Below are positions 1-9,939 of a stretch of 64,000 nt of DNA, piece after piece. Below the pieces are notes generated by a model. That model made no database searches and was not told the DNA's origin. It worked only from the letters and a program-made list of their open reading frames with translations. This DNA is from JAWPMT01 sp965267435 (GTDB lineage Bacteria; Bacteroidota; Bacteroidia; Cytophagales; Cyclobacteriaceae): positions 3,658,001-3,722,000 of the forward strand of contig OZ253960.1 in the NCBI GenBank assembly GCA_965267435.1, read 5' to 3'. Within the stretch, counting starts at the first letter, position 1. Each line of letters opens with the position of its first letter. The position numbers were made by a program, and so were the translations under genes.

Positions 1-230
1 GAATATTCCAATCGTCCTTCGGATCCTATTTCTGATTGGATGGCTTGCTTCAAAAGATGTACGTAGTTCTCCTCCAGCCATTCGTAAAAGAACTGGCTAG
101 GCACCTGAATGGTGAGAATCTTGTTCTCAAGATTCACAGGCTTTATGGGTAAAAACCAAGTCTTATAGCTCTGCGCGGGAATCCGCTGTTGTATGAACTG
201 TAAGCATTTTTCCCAAGTTTTTTCGTGCAT
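1..230 (-). CDS. dnaA: Chromosomal replication initiator DnaA, N-terminal part (cut by window edge)
   Basis: The 76 codons visible read from an ATG at 228-230 toward the window edge. They give domain I of DnaA: an early Trp (residue 6), then a YKTWFLPIKP motif and a FFYEWLEENYVHLL motif, both characteristic of Bacteroidota DnaA, where domain I mediates self-oligomerisation and helicase loading. The AAA+ and DNA-binding domains lie outside the window. The gene is divergent from the mutase gene. I see no TTATCCACA-type DnaA box in the 258-bp gap, so the origin cannot be placed from this sequence alone. The family call is secure from motif order; the partial state is simply the window boundary. 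Confidence 0.92.
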   Translation of the reverse strand, partial: MHEKTWEKCLQFIQQRIPAQSYKTWFLPIKPVNLENKILTIQVPSQFFYEWLEENYVHLLKQAIQSEIGSEGRLEY

Positions 231-459
231 CTATAAGTAGTTTAAGGCGGTTGAAAAGTATGGGTGGGCACAAACTTTTGGTTTGGGCGGACATCAAAAG
301 TGGGTCAATTTTTTTTAAGAAAAAAATGAAAATAGGCATTGACTTTTTCGAATCATTCCTGAAAGACCCTCAGGCGCGTTTTGTCACGAATTTTCTTGAA
401 AAAATACAATTATGATTTTTCTTAGTAGTCGTGCCTTATCTCATCAATCACAAAGAAGC

Positions 460-467
460 TATTTTTG
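460..467 (+). promoter_or_regulatory. Candidate -7 box of the mutase promoter
   Basis: TATTTTTG matches the Bacteroidota sigma-A -7 consensus TAnnTTTG exactly and lies 21 bp before the ATG at 489. No clear TTTG -33 element sits at the usual spacing, so this is a tentative call from consensus alone. The same 231-488 gap must also contain the divergent dnaA promoter, which I could not place. Confidence 0.35.
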
Positions 468-488
468 AAATGACAACTCAAAACAGTG

Positions 489-3400
489 ATGGCTGACTTC
501 TCTGAATTTCCCAATGTTGACTACCAGCAATGGTTGGCAAAAGTAGCACAAGACCTCAAAAAGCCCGATGTCTCCGATACGATCAGTTGGAGCCCGGAGA
601 AGGGCCTTTTGGTCGATGGGTATGTTGATGGAAGTCGCCGCGGTGATCACGCCTATCTGAGCGCTTTCTTCTCCGGGCAATCTCCCCGCAGTTGGAAGCT
701 ACTGGAGGAAGTCGAAGTGGCGCAAGCCTCTGAGGCGAACAAAATCGCACTAAATGCCCTAAATAGCGGCGCAGACGGTGTTTTTTTCCAGATTTCGAAC
801 AGTGACATCGATCTGGATGTCTTACTGGCAGAGATACATCCCGCCCACTGTTCGCTTGCCTTCGACAAATTGACGGCAGCGGGATTGGACAATTATCTGC
901 GCATGGCCCCCGATCCACTGGATGGCTTTATCAGTCATTCTAAAGAGCCTACGACTACATTGCCCACTTCACTGACCTCACGGACCTTTTATGTTCCACC
1001 CGCCACAAAAGACAATATTTCTAACAGTCTAGTGCAGGCGTTGTCGTCCATTACCGGTATCAAAAATGGCGATACAATCGTATTCATCGCGGATTTCAGC
1101 GAACGGTTTTACGAAGAAATCGCAAGGCTTCGATCGCTCCGGTTCTTAGCTCAAGCCTATTTTAACGCACAGGAAATATCAGTTAACATTAAGTGCTATT
1201 GCCGACCGCAATTGGCCGGAACCGCGGAGGAGGGACTGCTTACAAACGCCTCTGCCGGACTAGCGGCGATCCTGGCGGGCGCGGACTACGTTTCTTTCCA
1301 GCTGCCTATTCTTCGCACGGAAGGGTTTGACCGACGGATTGCACGAAATGTTGGGAACCTCTTGAGAGACGAGTCGGATTTGGGCACTTTCGATGATGTA
1401 TGCGCCGGCTCACATTTCCTGGATGCATTTACCCATCAACTTGTCAGTCGGACCTGGTCGCAGCTCCAGGCCCAAATCAGCGACCTCCCCAGTCTGGATA
1501 TCTTGAAAAAGCCTTGGGTCACGTCTGATCTTCCCGAGCCTTTTCCCCATGAAGGATTTGCTCCCGGCGTACCTCCTTTCCTCCGGGGCCCTTACAGCTC
1601 CATGTACATGTCGCGTCCGTGGACCATCCGCCAATATGCTGGTTTCTCCACCGCCGAGGAATCCAACGCCTTTTATCGCCGCAATCTGGCCGCAGGTCAG
1701 AAGGGGCTCTCGGTCGCCTTTGACCTGGCAACACACAGAGGCTATGATAGCGATCACCCACGTGTCAGAGGAGATGTAGGCAAGGCCGGGGTGGCTATAG
1801 ATACTGTGGAAGACATGAAAAAGCTGTTTGAGGGCATTCCCCTCGATCAGATGTCCGTCTCGATGACCATGAATGGGGCGGTAATTCCCGTCATGGCATT
1901 CTTTATCGTCGCGGCAGAAGAGCAGGGAGTAAAGCCTGAGCAGCTCTCCGGCACCATCCAGAATGATATTCTAAAGGAGTTCATGGTGCGCAATACCTAC
2001 ATCTATCCACCTGCGCCCAGTATGCGACTGATCCGCGACATATTCCGGTACACTTCCCAGAAGATGCCGCGGTTCAATTCGATCAGCATCAGTGGCTATC
2101 ACATGCATGAGGCAGGTGCCTCCCCTGAGATCGAGCTCGCTTTCACCCTTGCTGACGGATTGGAGTATGTCCGCACGGGCATCGAGGCAGGCATACCCAT
2201 TGATGCCTTTGCTCCTCGCCTCAGCTTCTTCTGGGGGATTGGTATGAACTTCCGCTACGAAGTAGCGAAAATGCGCGCCGGCAGGATTTTGTGGGCGAAG
2301 CTCATCAAGGAGTTTGATCCACAAAACCCCAAGTCCATGGCGCTTAGAACGCATTCGCAAACCTCAGGCTACAGCCTCACGGCCCAGGACCCCTACAACA
2401 ATGTCGCACGGACCTGCATCGAAGCCATGGCTGCCATTTTTGGACATACGCAAAGTCTGCATACCAATGCCCTGGACGAAGCCATTGCCCTACCCACGGA
2501 CTATTCGGCGAAGATCGCCCGAGACACTCAGCTATTTCTCCAAAAAAACACTGGCATCACTCAATCCATCGATCCTTGGGGTGGGTCATTTGAAATTGAG
2601 CGGATCACGGATGAACTGATCCGTAAGGCGTGGGCGATCATAGAGGAAGTCGAAAAGAAAGGTGGCATGGCGAAGGCCATCGAGCAGGGATACCCCAAGC
2701 TCAAGATCGAGGAAGTCGCCGCTACGAAACAGGCGGAAATTGATCGGGGTGACCGAGTGATCGTAGGACTCAATAGATATGTCACTGACGACACTACGGA
2801 GATCGAACTGCTGGAAGTAGACAATCGCAAAGTACTTGAGAGCCAGATAGCGCACATTGAGGCAACGAAATCAACGAGAAATACTGATGCGGTAACTCAA
2901 GCGCTGAAGGAACTCGAAGAGGGAGCGAAAGATTCTGAAGCCAACCTTTTGGACCTGGCTGTGAATGCCGCCCGGGCGCGGGCGACCCTGGGAGAGATAT
3001 CATTGGCTATGGAGCGCATTTTTGGACGATACCAAGCATCACCAAAAGCCATCTCTGGCGTATATTCGGCACATATGCGCGACAATGAGCAATTCAAGGC
3101 TGCAAGGAAGCTCGCCGACCAGTTTGCCGAGATGGATGGGCGCCGTCCGCGAATCCTGATTGCCAAAATGGGTCAGGATGGCCACGATCGCGGGGCAAAG
3201 GTCGTCGCCACCAGCTTTGCGGACCTTGGTTTTGATGTGGACATTGGTTCACTTTTTCAAACACCGGCGGAAGTCGCAAGGCAAGCAGCCGAAAACGATG
3301 TGCATGTCGTGGGTGCCTCATCCCTTGCTGCCGGGCATAAAGAGCTCATCCCGGAGCTCATTGCCGAATTGAAGAAAATCGACAGGGAAGATATAGCTGT

Positions 3401-3530
3401 TGTAGCTGGCGGTATTATCCCCGAGAAAGATCACGAGTTTTTGAAGGATCAGGGAGTGATTTCGGTTTTCGGGCCGGGAACTGTGATATCCTCCGCAGCC
3501 GTGGAAATTCTAAACTATCTGGTGGATTAA
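489..3530 (+). CDS. mutB: Methylmalonyl-CoA mutase, fused MutA-like barrel plus complete MutB
   Basis: Isomerises methylmalonyl-CoA and succinyl-CoA using adenosylcobalamin, in the cytoplasm. The product is about 1013 residues; a usual large subunit is 700-730. Residues 1 to about 345 resemble the small-subunit TIM barrel (early W, an AN..AL.AL..GADGVFF pattern, and a terminal RIARN...L..ES.L block). From about 355 the large subunit starts cleanly, with the [28 protein letters not shown] and [11 protein letters not shown] substrate and cofactor motifs. The C-terminal B12 domain (about 885-1014) has DGHDRG with the axial His near residue 899. The small-subunit part has no B12 domain of its own. 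ATG 489 is preferred; GTG at 486 also works. The CHAT gene follows after 45 bp. MeaB, the usual partner, is 16 kb away. Confidence 0.9.
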   Translation: MADFSEFPNVDYQQWLAKVAQDLKKPDVSDTISWSPEKGLLVDGYVDGSRRGDHAYLSAFFSGQSPRSWKLLEEVEVAQASEANKIALNALNSGADGVFFQISNSDIDLDVLLAEIHPAHCSLAFDKLTAAGLDNYLRMAPDPLDGFISHSKEPTTTLPTSLTSRTFYVPPATKDNISNSLVQALSSITGIKNGDTIVFIADFSERFYEEIARLRSLRFLAQAYFNAQEISVNIKCYCRPQLAGTAEEGLLTNASAGLAAILAGADYVSFQLPILRTEGFDRRIARNVGNLLRDESDLGTFDDVCAGSHFLDAFTHQLVSRTWSQLQAQISDLPSLDILKKPWVTSDLPEPFPHEGFAPGVPPFLRGPYSSMYMSRPWTIRQYAGFSTAEESNAFYRRNLAAGQKGLSVAFDLATHRGYDSDHPRVRGDVGKAGVAIDTVEDMKKLFEGIPLDQMSVSMTMNGAVIPVMAFFIVAAEEQGVKPEQLSGTIQNDILKEFMVRNTYIYPPAPSMRLIRDIFRYTSQKMPRFNSISISGYHMHEAGASPEIELAFTLADGLEYVRTGIEAGIPIDAFAPRLSFFWGIGMNFRYEVAKMRAGRILWAKLIKEFDPQNPKSMALRTHSQTSGYSLTAQDPYNNVARTCIEAMAAIFGHTQSLHTNALDEAIALPTDYSAKIARDTQLFLQKNTGITQSIDPWGGSFEIERITDELIRKAWAIIEEVEKKGGMAKAIEQGYPKLKIEEVAATKQAEIDRGDRVIVGLNRYVTDDTTEIELLEVDNRKVLESQIAHIEATKSTRNTDAVTQALKELEEGAKDSEANLLDLAVNAARARATLGEISLAMERIFGRYQASPKAISGVYSAHMRDNEQFKAARKLADQFAEMDGRRPRILIAKMGQDGHDRGAKVVATSFADLGFDVDIGSLFQTPAEVARQAAENDVHVVGASSLAAGHKELIPELIAELKKIDREDIAVVAGGIIPEKDHEFLKDQGVISVFGPGTVISSAAVEILNYLVD

Positions 3531-3575
3531 GGGCTGAAAAATCCATACATTTAGGATTAGAAAAATACACTTATC

Positions 3576-6500
3576 ATGCCGCTAAAGTACCTGAGAATGG
3601 GGCTGTTGGTTCTCCTGATTGCCGGCCTCCATCCCGTTATTGCCCAAAAATGGAACAAAAGCTACGACAAGCTCGACGCTAAGTACGAAGTCGGTGATTA
3701 CGCCACCGCAAAAAAGGGCATCCTCAAAGTTGAAAAGAAAGTACGCAAGAAGCTGGGAGCCAATAGTCCGGTACTGGCAACGACACTATTGCGGAAGGCC
3801 AAATACAATAATGGCCTGGGCCTACTGATCGAGGTCGAATCAGTGCTGGAGGAAGCGATCGAATTAAGTACTGCGGTAAATGGCGACCGACCGGCGGAGC
3901 ACGGATACTTGCTGAAGGAAGGGGCCAAGATCCTCGTTGAGTATGGCAACTATCGTCAGGCGCAGGATTACGTAGACAGCGCACGCCTTGTGTTGGAGAG
4001 CTCGGGCAACCTCATCGAAGATATCGAAGTGGAACTGAAGGTGTTGGATGCCCAGATTCTAATGGGAAAAGGCTTCTACCAGGAGGCGATTGCCCTCGTG
4101 GATGAGCAAACACCCTTTTTTCAACAAAGAGTAGCAGCGGCCTCGAAAAGGGATGAGGAACCACGTGCAGAATTAGGGGCTTTGCTGATTGCCAAGGCCA
4201 ACGCCTTGCGGCTAATGGGCGATTACCTGCGGTCAGACTCCGCATTCATCTCCAACGAGGTCTGGCTCGGCGACGAATTGGGCAAAACCCACATGCTGTA
4301 TGCACGAAACCAATACCTCAACACCAAACTACTGGAAGAAAACGGCCTAGAGGTGAAGGCGCAGGCCGATCGGTACGAAGACATCTACAAGCTGGCCATT
4401 CGCAAATACCAAAATTCCCATAAGGTCATCATGGACATAAGGGAGAGTCTGCTGAAGGCCTTTTATGAAAACAACAACAATTCCAAGCGCAAGCTGGTAC
4501 AAGGCGAGTTGAAGAAGACGCTGCGAAAGTCTTTCCCCAAAAGAAGTATTCACACACTGGCAGATGACCTGGTGCGCCTCAACTACCGGTACTTGAGTGA
4601 GGATCTCGATGCAGTGGAAAAACGGATAGCCCGACTGATGTCCGATTCCAGGATCCCCGGCAGTCATGAGTATCGCGTCATGATTCTGGAGTTTGCCAAT
4701 AACGTAGCTCGGCTTCGTGGCAACACAAAGAATACGGAATCGTACCTCAATGAAATTCTGGACATCAAAGAGTACCTGTATGGCGAGGAGTCTGCCAACT
4801 ACCACATGACCAAGGTCCAACTGGCCAACTACCTTATTGACTATACCGATCGATTCGATGAGGCTTCCGGTATCTACGAGTCAAGTTTCGACGCCATAGT
4901 AAAGCCAGAAATCACGGAGGGTCATGTCGACTACCTCGATATACTCAACCACCAGGCCAAGTTCTACGAGGAAACCGATGAATACAAAAAGGCGGCCTCG
5001 ATACTTGAGGAAGCGCTGGGTGTGGCACGTAGGAAGTATGACAATCGCGATGTTGCCTACGGCGACGAACTGGTCCAAATCGCAGGGCTCCAGATCCGCA
5101 TAGGAAACTACGACGAAGCGGAAGATAACCTGGAGACGGCACTGTCCATTTACGATGAATTAAAAGGAGATGAAATCAAGAGCACTACGGCAATCGCCCT
5201 GATCACCAAGGCCACGCTGCTGGGCATCAAAGGCGAATACGATGAAGCCGAGTACACGCTTAATCGGTCGGAAAAGTTACTTAATAGAGGTGCATTGATC
5301 GAGACGGCGACCCTCGGTTTGGACGAAAACCTGGCTTGGCTCTATGTGAAGCTTGGGCGATTACAGGATGCTGCCGAGGCCCTAGATGAGACGATCAAGA
5401 CCACAACAGCACAGTTTGGAGGCAGCAGCCGACAGCTTTTAATGCCGCTCTCCTTACGATCGGAGCTCCTGCTCACCAGAGGTGAGTACGCGGAAGCTGA
5501 GCAAGCCGCACGACGCGCCAACAATATTTCCAAAGCCATCTTCGATACAGAGTCCTCGAAGCATGTTCCATCCATGCTGCGACTGGCCAGCGTCTACAGT
5601 ACCATTGGCGATTATGACAAGGCCCAGAGGGAGTTGACCAATGCCATCGCCATTCTCAAGGTTCAGTTCGGCACTGATCACGTAGATGTGGCAAAAGCCA
5701 TCTCACAATTGGCGCTCGCCAAATTCTACAAGAACGAACCACTCGATAAAGTAGAAGATGAGTTTCTCCAGGCAGAAAAGATCATCGGCCGAAAACTCGG
5801 AGCTTCGAACCCTACTTATGCAGAGGTTCTGAAGAATCTGGCCATTGTCAATATCGCCTCGGAGAACTACAGCACAGCCTTCACGTATCTCGACGATGCC
5901 GGTCGCATCTGGGAAGCCAAGATTGGTCGCCGCAACAATATCAATGCAGCCACCATCAGTGTGCTCAAGGGTGATATCTACTATCGCCAAAAGCGATTTG
6001 ACCGCGCTGAGGTCTTCTACGAAGAAGCACGAAAGGCCTATCAAAAGATTTTTGACAAGTCTCACCCCGAATACACAAAGGTACGGTCCAAACTCGCCAA
6101 AAACCACTTCATGAAAGGCGACTGGAGCCAGGCCCAGTCTCAAATGGAAGAGGTGCTGGACAACTACAGAACCTTCATCACGAAGTACTTCCCTGCCCTT
6201 TCCGAACGAGAGAAAGCCAAGTTTTGGAACACCATCAAGCCTGACTACGAGTTTTACAACACCCTCGTCATCAGTCGGGCGCAAAACGACAAGTATTTGG
6301 GAGAGCTCTTCAACAATGCCCTACTGACGAAAGCATTGCTCCTCAATTCCTCCATCAAGATCCGTGAGCGAATTGCCAGCAGTGAAGATGAACAGCTGAA
6401 GCAACTTTACGGGGACTGGATCAACAAAAAGGAACTCCTCACCGCGGCACTTTCGATGAGCGCAGAGCAGTTAGAGGAGAATGCAATCAGCACGTCCAGT

Positions 6501-7778
6501 CTTAACCAGGAAGTGGAGCTACTGGAGAAGGAGCTGAGTCTCAGGTCTGAGCTATTTGGGAGATCGGTCGACCAGGCACCTGTAACCTGGGAAAATGTAA
6601 AGGAGTCCCTCAACGAAAATGAGGTGGCCCTCGAAATGGTCAGGTACCGCGTCTTCGATCACGTATTCACCGACTCTGTGGTCTACGCAATGCTCTACGT
6701 CACCGGGGACAAAAGATCGGTACCACAGGTGATCCTCCTTCAGAATGGGGAGGATCTGGAGCGCCGGTACCTGAAGTATTATCGCAACAACATCAAGTAC
6801 CGACTCCAGGACACTTATTCGTACGAGCAGTTTTGGAAGCCCATTCTTGACAAGATCGGGAGCATCGCAACCATCTACATGTCTCCTGATGGTGTGTACA
6901 ACCAAATCAACCTCGAGGCCATCCCTACCCCTGATGGCCGGTACGTCCTTGACAACTCGAACATCATCTTGCTCAGTAATACGAAGGACCTTTACCTGAA
7001 CCGTCAGCAACCCAAACAAGTGACGGAAAAGCAGGTGGCCATGCTCTTTGGGAACCCAACTTTCTATGTCGATTCAAAGCCCGGGCAACCGGACACCAAC
7101 AGCGGTCTGTCGCGGAATTCTGTCGAGGTAGTATCGCAACTCCCAGGCACCGAGGCTGAGATCAAGCAATTGAAGGAGTACCTGACGGAACGAGGCTGGG
7201 AGATTCAGGACAGGGTGGAAATGGATGCTACCGAATTGGAAATGAAGAGCGTGGAGAACCCGCTTGTCTTCCACGTGGCCACACACGGTTTCTTTGAAAG
7301 TGCCGGGCCAAAGACCAGTGCCCTAAATGCCGAGCTCAATGAAAATAACAGCTACGAAAATCCACTGCTGAAGACGGGTCTGCTACTGACAGGAGCTGGT
7401 GACATCTTCAATCAGACGAAGTTCAATTACAACGTCGACAATGGGATCCTCACGGCCTATGAGGCGATGAATCTCAATCTGGACCAGACAGATCTGGTAG
7501 TCTTGTCAGCGTGCGAAACCGGGTTGGGTGAAGTCGAGGCTGGCGAAGGCGTCTACGGTTTACAAAGGGCGTTTCTGGTAGCTGGGGCCAAGACGATCAT
7601 CATGAGTCTCTTCAAAGTATCCGATGAAGCCACACAGCAACTGATGGTAAAGTTTTACCGCAAATGGATCGAGACGGGCAATAAGCGACAGGCGTTCATC
7701 GATGCCAAGAAAGAGATCCGCAACGAATTTGGTAATCCTATCTACTGGGGACCATTCATCATGATCGGGCTGGATTGA
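3576..7778 (+). CDS. Secreted TPR-repeat protein with C-terminal CHAT (caspase-like) domain
   Basis: A 1400-residue protein. An N-terminal signal peptide ends near VIA, with Gln as first mature residue, so it is exported. Residues about 30-950 are helical TPR-type repeats (recurring A..Y..A...L..A patterns), normally a protein-binding scaffold. The last 300 residues form a CHAT domain: HVATHG gives catalytic His1237 and SACETG gives catalytic Cys1313, followed by the G.GV.GL.RAFL.AGA pattern typical of CHAT. Both members of the caspase-like dyad are present, so an active peptidase is plausible. It sits 45 bp after the mutase gene and may be co-transcribed, but no functional link is obvious. 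Substrate unknown. Confidence 0.88.
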   Translation: MPLKYLRMGLLVLLIAGLHPVIAQKWNKSYDKLDAKYEVGDYATAKKGILKVEKKVRKKLGANSPVLATTLLRKAKYNNGLGLLIEVESVLEEAIELSTAVNGDRPAEHGYLLKEGAKILVEYGNYRQAQDYVDSARLVLESSGNLIEDIEVELKVLDAQILMGKGFYQEAIALVDEQTPFFQQRVAAASKRDEEPRAELGALLIAKANALRLMGDYLRSDSAFISNEVWLGDELGKTHMLYARNQYLNTKLLEENGLEVKAQADRYEDIYKLAIRKYQNSHKVIMDIRESLLKAFYENNNNSKRKLVQGELKKTLRKSFPKRSIHTLADDLVRLNYRYLSEDLDAVEKRIARLMSDSRIPGSHEYRVMILEFANNVARLRGNTKNTESYLNEILDIKEYLYGEESANYHMTKVQLANYLIDYTDRFDEASGIYESSFDAIVKPEITEGHVDYLDILNHQAKFYEETDEYKKAASILEEALGVARRKYDNRDVAYGDELVQIAGLQIRIGNYDEAEDNLETALSIYDELKGDEIKSTTAIALITKATLLGIKGEYDEAEYTLNRSEKLLNRGALIETATLGLDENLAWLYVKLGRLQDAAEALDETIKTTTAQFGGSSRQLLMPLSLRSELLLTRGEYAEAEQAARRANNISKAIFDTESSKHVPSMLRLASVYSTIGDYDKAQRELTNAIAILKVQFGTDHVDVAKAISQLALAKFYKNEPLDKVEDEFLQAEKIIGRKLGASNPTYAEVLKNLAIVNIASENYSTAFTYLDDAGRIWEAKIGRRNNINAATISVLKGDIYYRQKRFDRAEVFYEEARKAYQKIFDKSHPEYTKVRSKLAKNHFMKGDWSQAQSQMEEVLDNYRTFITKYFPALSEREKAKFWNTIKPDYEFYNTLVISRAQNDKYLGELFNNALLTKALLLNSSIKIRERIASSEDEQLKQLYGDWINKKELLTAALSMSAEQLEENAISTSSLNQEVELLEKELSLRSELFGRSVDQAPVTWENVKESLNENEVALEMVRYRVFDHVFTDSVVYAMLYVTGDKRSVPQVILLQNGEDLERRYLKYYRNNIKYRLQDTYSYEQFWKPILDKIGSIATIYMSPDGVYNQINLEAIPTPDGRYVLDNSNIILLSNTKDLYLNRQQPKQVTEKQVAMLFGNPTFYVDSKPGQPDTNSGLSRNSVEVVSQLPGTEAEIKQLKEYLTERGWEIQDRVEMDATELEMKSVENPLVFHVATHGFFESAGPKTSALNAELNENNSYENPLLKTGLLLTGAGDIFNQTKFNYNVDNGILTAYEAMNLNLDQTDLVVLSACETGLGEVEAGEGVYGLQRAFLVAGAKTIIMSLFKVSDEATQQLMVKFYRKWIETGNKRQAFIDAKKEIRNEFGNPIYWGPFIMIGLD

Positions 7779-7797
7779 GCTTTGAATTGCCATAAAC

Positions 7798-7835
7798 AAA
7801 AAAGACCTCGTAGCTGCGGGGCTGCCAGGTCCTTA
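7798..7835 (-). terminator. Rho-independent terminator candidate on the minus strand
   Basis: Read on the minus strand, an imperfect GC-rich hairpin closed by GACCT/AGGTC is followed at once by six T. It would end a minus-strand transcript covering the 7883-8041 small ORF. A second perfect small hairpin (gggctt-tc-aagccc) lies just upstream at about 7856-7869. On the plus strand no T-run follows, so it is a poor terminator for the CHAT gene. Confidence 0.45.
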
Positions 7836-7882
7836 TGATCATACCTATCTAATCGGGCTTTCAAGCCCAAGCGACGCTAAAT

Positions 7883-8041
7883 TTAAGCGAACATGTGACT
7901 CTGCATGAAAATTCTGCACTTGTCTTTCGACCCAACGTATAGGATGCCAGAATTCTCTTTGATCACAGTGTAATTGTCCAGTGTGTCGTCAAACTTGATC
8001 CGCAAGCTTGGTCTTAATAAGAAGGTCGATAGGATATTCAT
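7883..8041 (-). CDS. Possible 52-residue small protein, function unknown
   Basis: A minus-strand ORF from ATG (8039-8041) to TAA (7883-7885), lying in the 456-bp gap between the CHAT gene and the subtilase. The translation is mixed hydrophobic and charged, with a central KFDDTLDNYTVIKENSG stretch and one Cys, and resembles ordinary protein rather than random sequence. A T-tailed hairpin follows about 50 bp downstream, so the region looks transcribed as a unit. I do not recognise a family. It could also be the tail of a decayed gene: the same frame is closed by a stop only about 36 bp upstream of the ATG. Confidence 0.3.
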   Translation of the reverse strand: MNILSTFLLRPSLRIKFDDTLDNYTVIKENSGILYVGSKDKCRIFMQSHMFA

Positions 8042-8185
8042 AGCTAGTCTTAGTGGTTTTAATGTTCTACTAATCTATCGATTTTCGGAGCCCTTTCTTC
8101 GACGAGCAGAGCAATATTGGCGATTAACTGAATGGACAGGAAAATTCCCGGATGAGACTGACTTTTGCCGGTTTTTGAAAGAGAT

Positions 8186-8214
8186 GGAGCACTGATACCG
8201 CTATTCAGTGCTCC
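8186..8214 (-). terminator. Perfect 10-bp hairpin downstream of the subtilase gene
   Basis: GGAGCACTGA (8186-8195) pairs perfectly with TCAGTGCTCC (8205-8214) across a 9-base loop. It lies 21 bp past the stop of the minus-strand subtilase gene. The tail is only moderately T-rich (ATCTCTTTC), so it may be a terminator or a 3'-end stabilising hairpin. Confidence 0.5.
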
Positions 8215-8234
8215 GAAAACTTGTTAAGTACTAT

Positions 8235-9758
8235 TTACTGTACGGCCTGCAGCGCGTCAATCAGTCCCCAACCATAGTCGGAACTACGTCCTGGGTAGAA
8301 GTCAGAGGCATTCTGTAGCCTATTCAAGACCTGCGCCCTGCTCTGACTGGGATCTGCGGACCAAGCCAGGGCGGCAATCCCAGCAGTCATAGCTGTGGCT
8401 ACTGATGATCCCCCGACACTGGATGGCGTATTACCACTATTGGCCAGTGTGAGGGATACACGACTTGATTTTCCCTGTCGCTGCATTACAGCAACAAAAT
8501 CCACCTTGCTTCCCTTATGGCAATTACTACAGAGATTGTAACCGCCATCCGTAATGCCAGTAACGGCCAGTGTCTCGTTCATTGACGCGGGAAATACGAC
8601 GCCGACGAACCTGGTCAACGAAGTTGACGTACCCGCAGCAGCAAAGATCATTTTCCCCTTGCCATAGGCATAACGTACTGCATCCGCGACCTGTGAGCTG
8701 TAGAAGGGTGTTCCGATCGACATACTGATGATCTTGACATCGGATCTTTTCCCAGCCAATACCAATGCATCAGATACTCCATTCTTTTCCCTACTGCTGG
8801 TGATCACGACATCCTTGGTACCCCTGATACCTACAAGGTTAGACTCATAAGCCACTCCGACTGACGAGCCATGCGACGATCTGGGAGCAGTGGCTGCCCC
8901 GGCCATTTGGGTACCATGCCCACAGCGATCGTTTGGGCCATCCGGCTTTGCCCAGGGCCACCATGAGCTGACATAAGTACCAAACTTCAGCCGATATCTT
9001 GGTCCATACCAGTCATCAAAGCGGGAGTTGAGTTTGTTCTGATCCGGAGAAGTACCTGTGTCGATGATGGCAATCGTCACGTTCTTTCCGCGGCTATGTG
9101 ACCAGGCCGCCGGTATATTCATATTGTAGAAGTTCCAGGGCACCTTGGCTTGAGGCGACACGGTGACATATTCAGACGCAGGAATATTATCGGGATCATT
9201 ACCACATCCCAATTTGCTTTCCAATCTGAGCCCGTCTGCCATAGAGCCTGGAAGAGGTTGATACGTCGCCGGCTCCACATACCGCACATTTTCATGAGCG
9301 CGCAGTTGCTCGATGACTTCTACATGCCGCACTTTCAAGTGAAAGTAAGGTAATGTCTCGTGCGCGTGGAGCACCTCCTCCTCTACATCCAGATCTGCTC
9401 CTAACCGATCGTACGTTTGCTGGATCGATCGCTTCACAGTGGACAAGGAAAAACGCCAGTCGCTGTCCCCCGGATCTACTTCGTGTATACGACTATCTAT
9501 ATCGGTATAGTCGGCTGGCTGATAGCCGATCACCATGGTACTATCTTCCTGCACGACTACATTCCACAAAAAATCACTTGAGACCCCATCCCAGTAGAAG
9601 GGTGTCTGCTGCTCGAGTTGACTGTCTATGTGACGAGCAATATCTTCTCTGGAAAGTGACGAGGGATTTCGCGGCTGTTGAGTATCGGATTCCGGTAAGG
9701 TCTGACAGCCGTATATAACGGATAGACCAATAAGAAGTGTGTTCAGTCTCTTCATCAT
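8235..9758 (-). CDS. Lipoprotein subtilisin-like serine peptidase (S8)
   Basis: A 507-residue secreted protease. The N-terminus is a lipoprotein signal with lipobox VIYGC (Cys18), which anchors it to a membrane after export. Residues about 30-170 look like a propeptide. The catalytic domain follows with Asp in IAIIDTGTS (about 236), His in GHGTQMAG (about 284) and Ser in GGSSVATAM (about 455), the standard S8 triad order. The usual oxyanion-hole motif AAGN is changed: the equivalent stretch reads AAAGTSTS, with no Asn. The triad is intact, so weak or altered activity is possible. The gene is divergent from susC (181 bp), which suggests a shared role in peptide scavenging. A hairpin follows the stop. 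Confidence 0.88.
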   Translation of the reverse strand: MMKRLNTLLIGLSVIYGCQTLPESDTQQPRNPSSLSREDIARHIDSQLEQQTPFYWDGVSSDFLWNVVVQEDSTMVIGYQPADYTDIDSRIHEVDPGDSDWRFSLSTVKRSIQQTYDRLGADLDVEEEVLHAHETLPYFHLKVRHVEVIEQLRAHENVRYVEPATYQPLPGSMADGLRLESKLGCGNDPDNIPASEYVTVSPQAKVPWNFYNMNIPAAWSHSRGKNVTIAIIDTGTSPDQNKLNSRFDDWYGPRYRLKFGTYVSSWWPWAKPDGPNDRCGHGTQMAGAATAPRSSHGSSVGVAYESNLVGIRGTKDVVITSSREKNGVSDALVLAGKRSDVKIISMSIGTPFYSSQVADAVRYAYGKGKMIFAAAGTSTSLTRFVGVVFPASMNETLAVTGITDGGYNLCSNCHKGSKVDFVAVMQRQGKSSRVSLTLANSGNTPSSVGGSSVATAMTAGIAALAWSADPSQSRAQVLNRLQNASDFYPGRSSDYGWGLIDALQAVQ

Positions 9759-9939
9759 TAGTTAGGTTGTTTATAAGTTGTTGGTAGATGAAAATAAGGG
9801 ATTGAGACCAAATACTGTCCATTGACGAGTCAATTATTCTGGGTAAAACTGGCTATTTGGTCTTTCAAGTAACTGTTTCAGGTATTGCACGATAAATCTT
9901 CTTAATTTAAATCCCGAAAGAGAAAAGTATAAACACCTT

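Noticed and set aside
231..488. Replication origin next to dnaA
   Set aside because: No DnaA box (TTATCCACA-type) cluster is visible in the gap; proximity to dnaA alone is not enough to call oriC.
5703..6284. Minus-strand ORF of 193 codons antisense to the CHAT gene
   Set aside because: Lies wholly within the TPR region of the CHAT protein and has no signal, motif or own promoter.
7974..8195. Plus-strand 73-residue ORF in the CHAT-subtilase gap
   Set aside because: It runs antisense through the 52-codon ORF and its stop falls inside the perfect hairpin; no family, no promoter box, and only its last 30 residues look protein-like.
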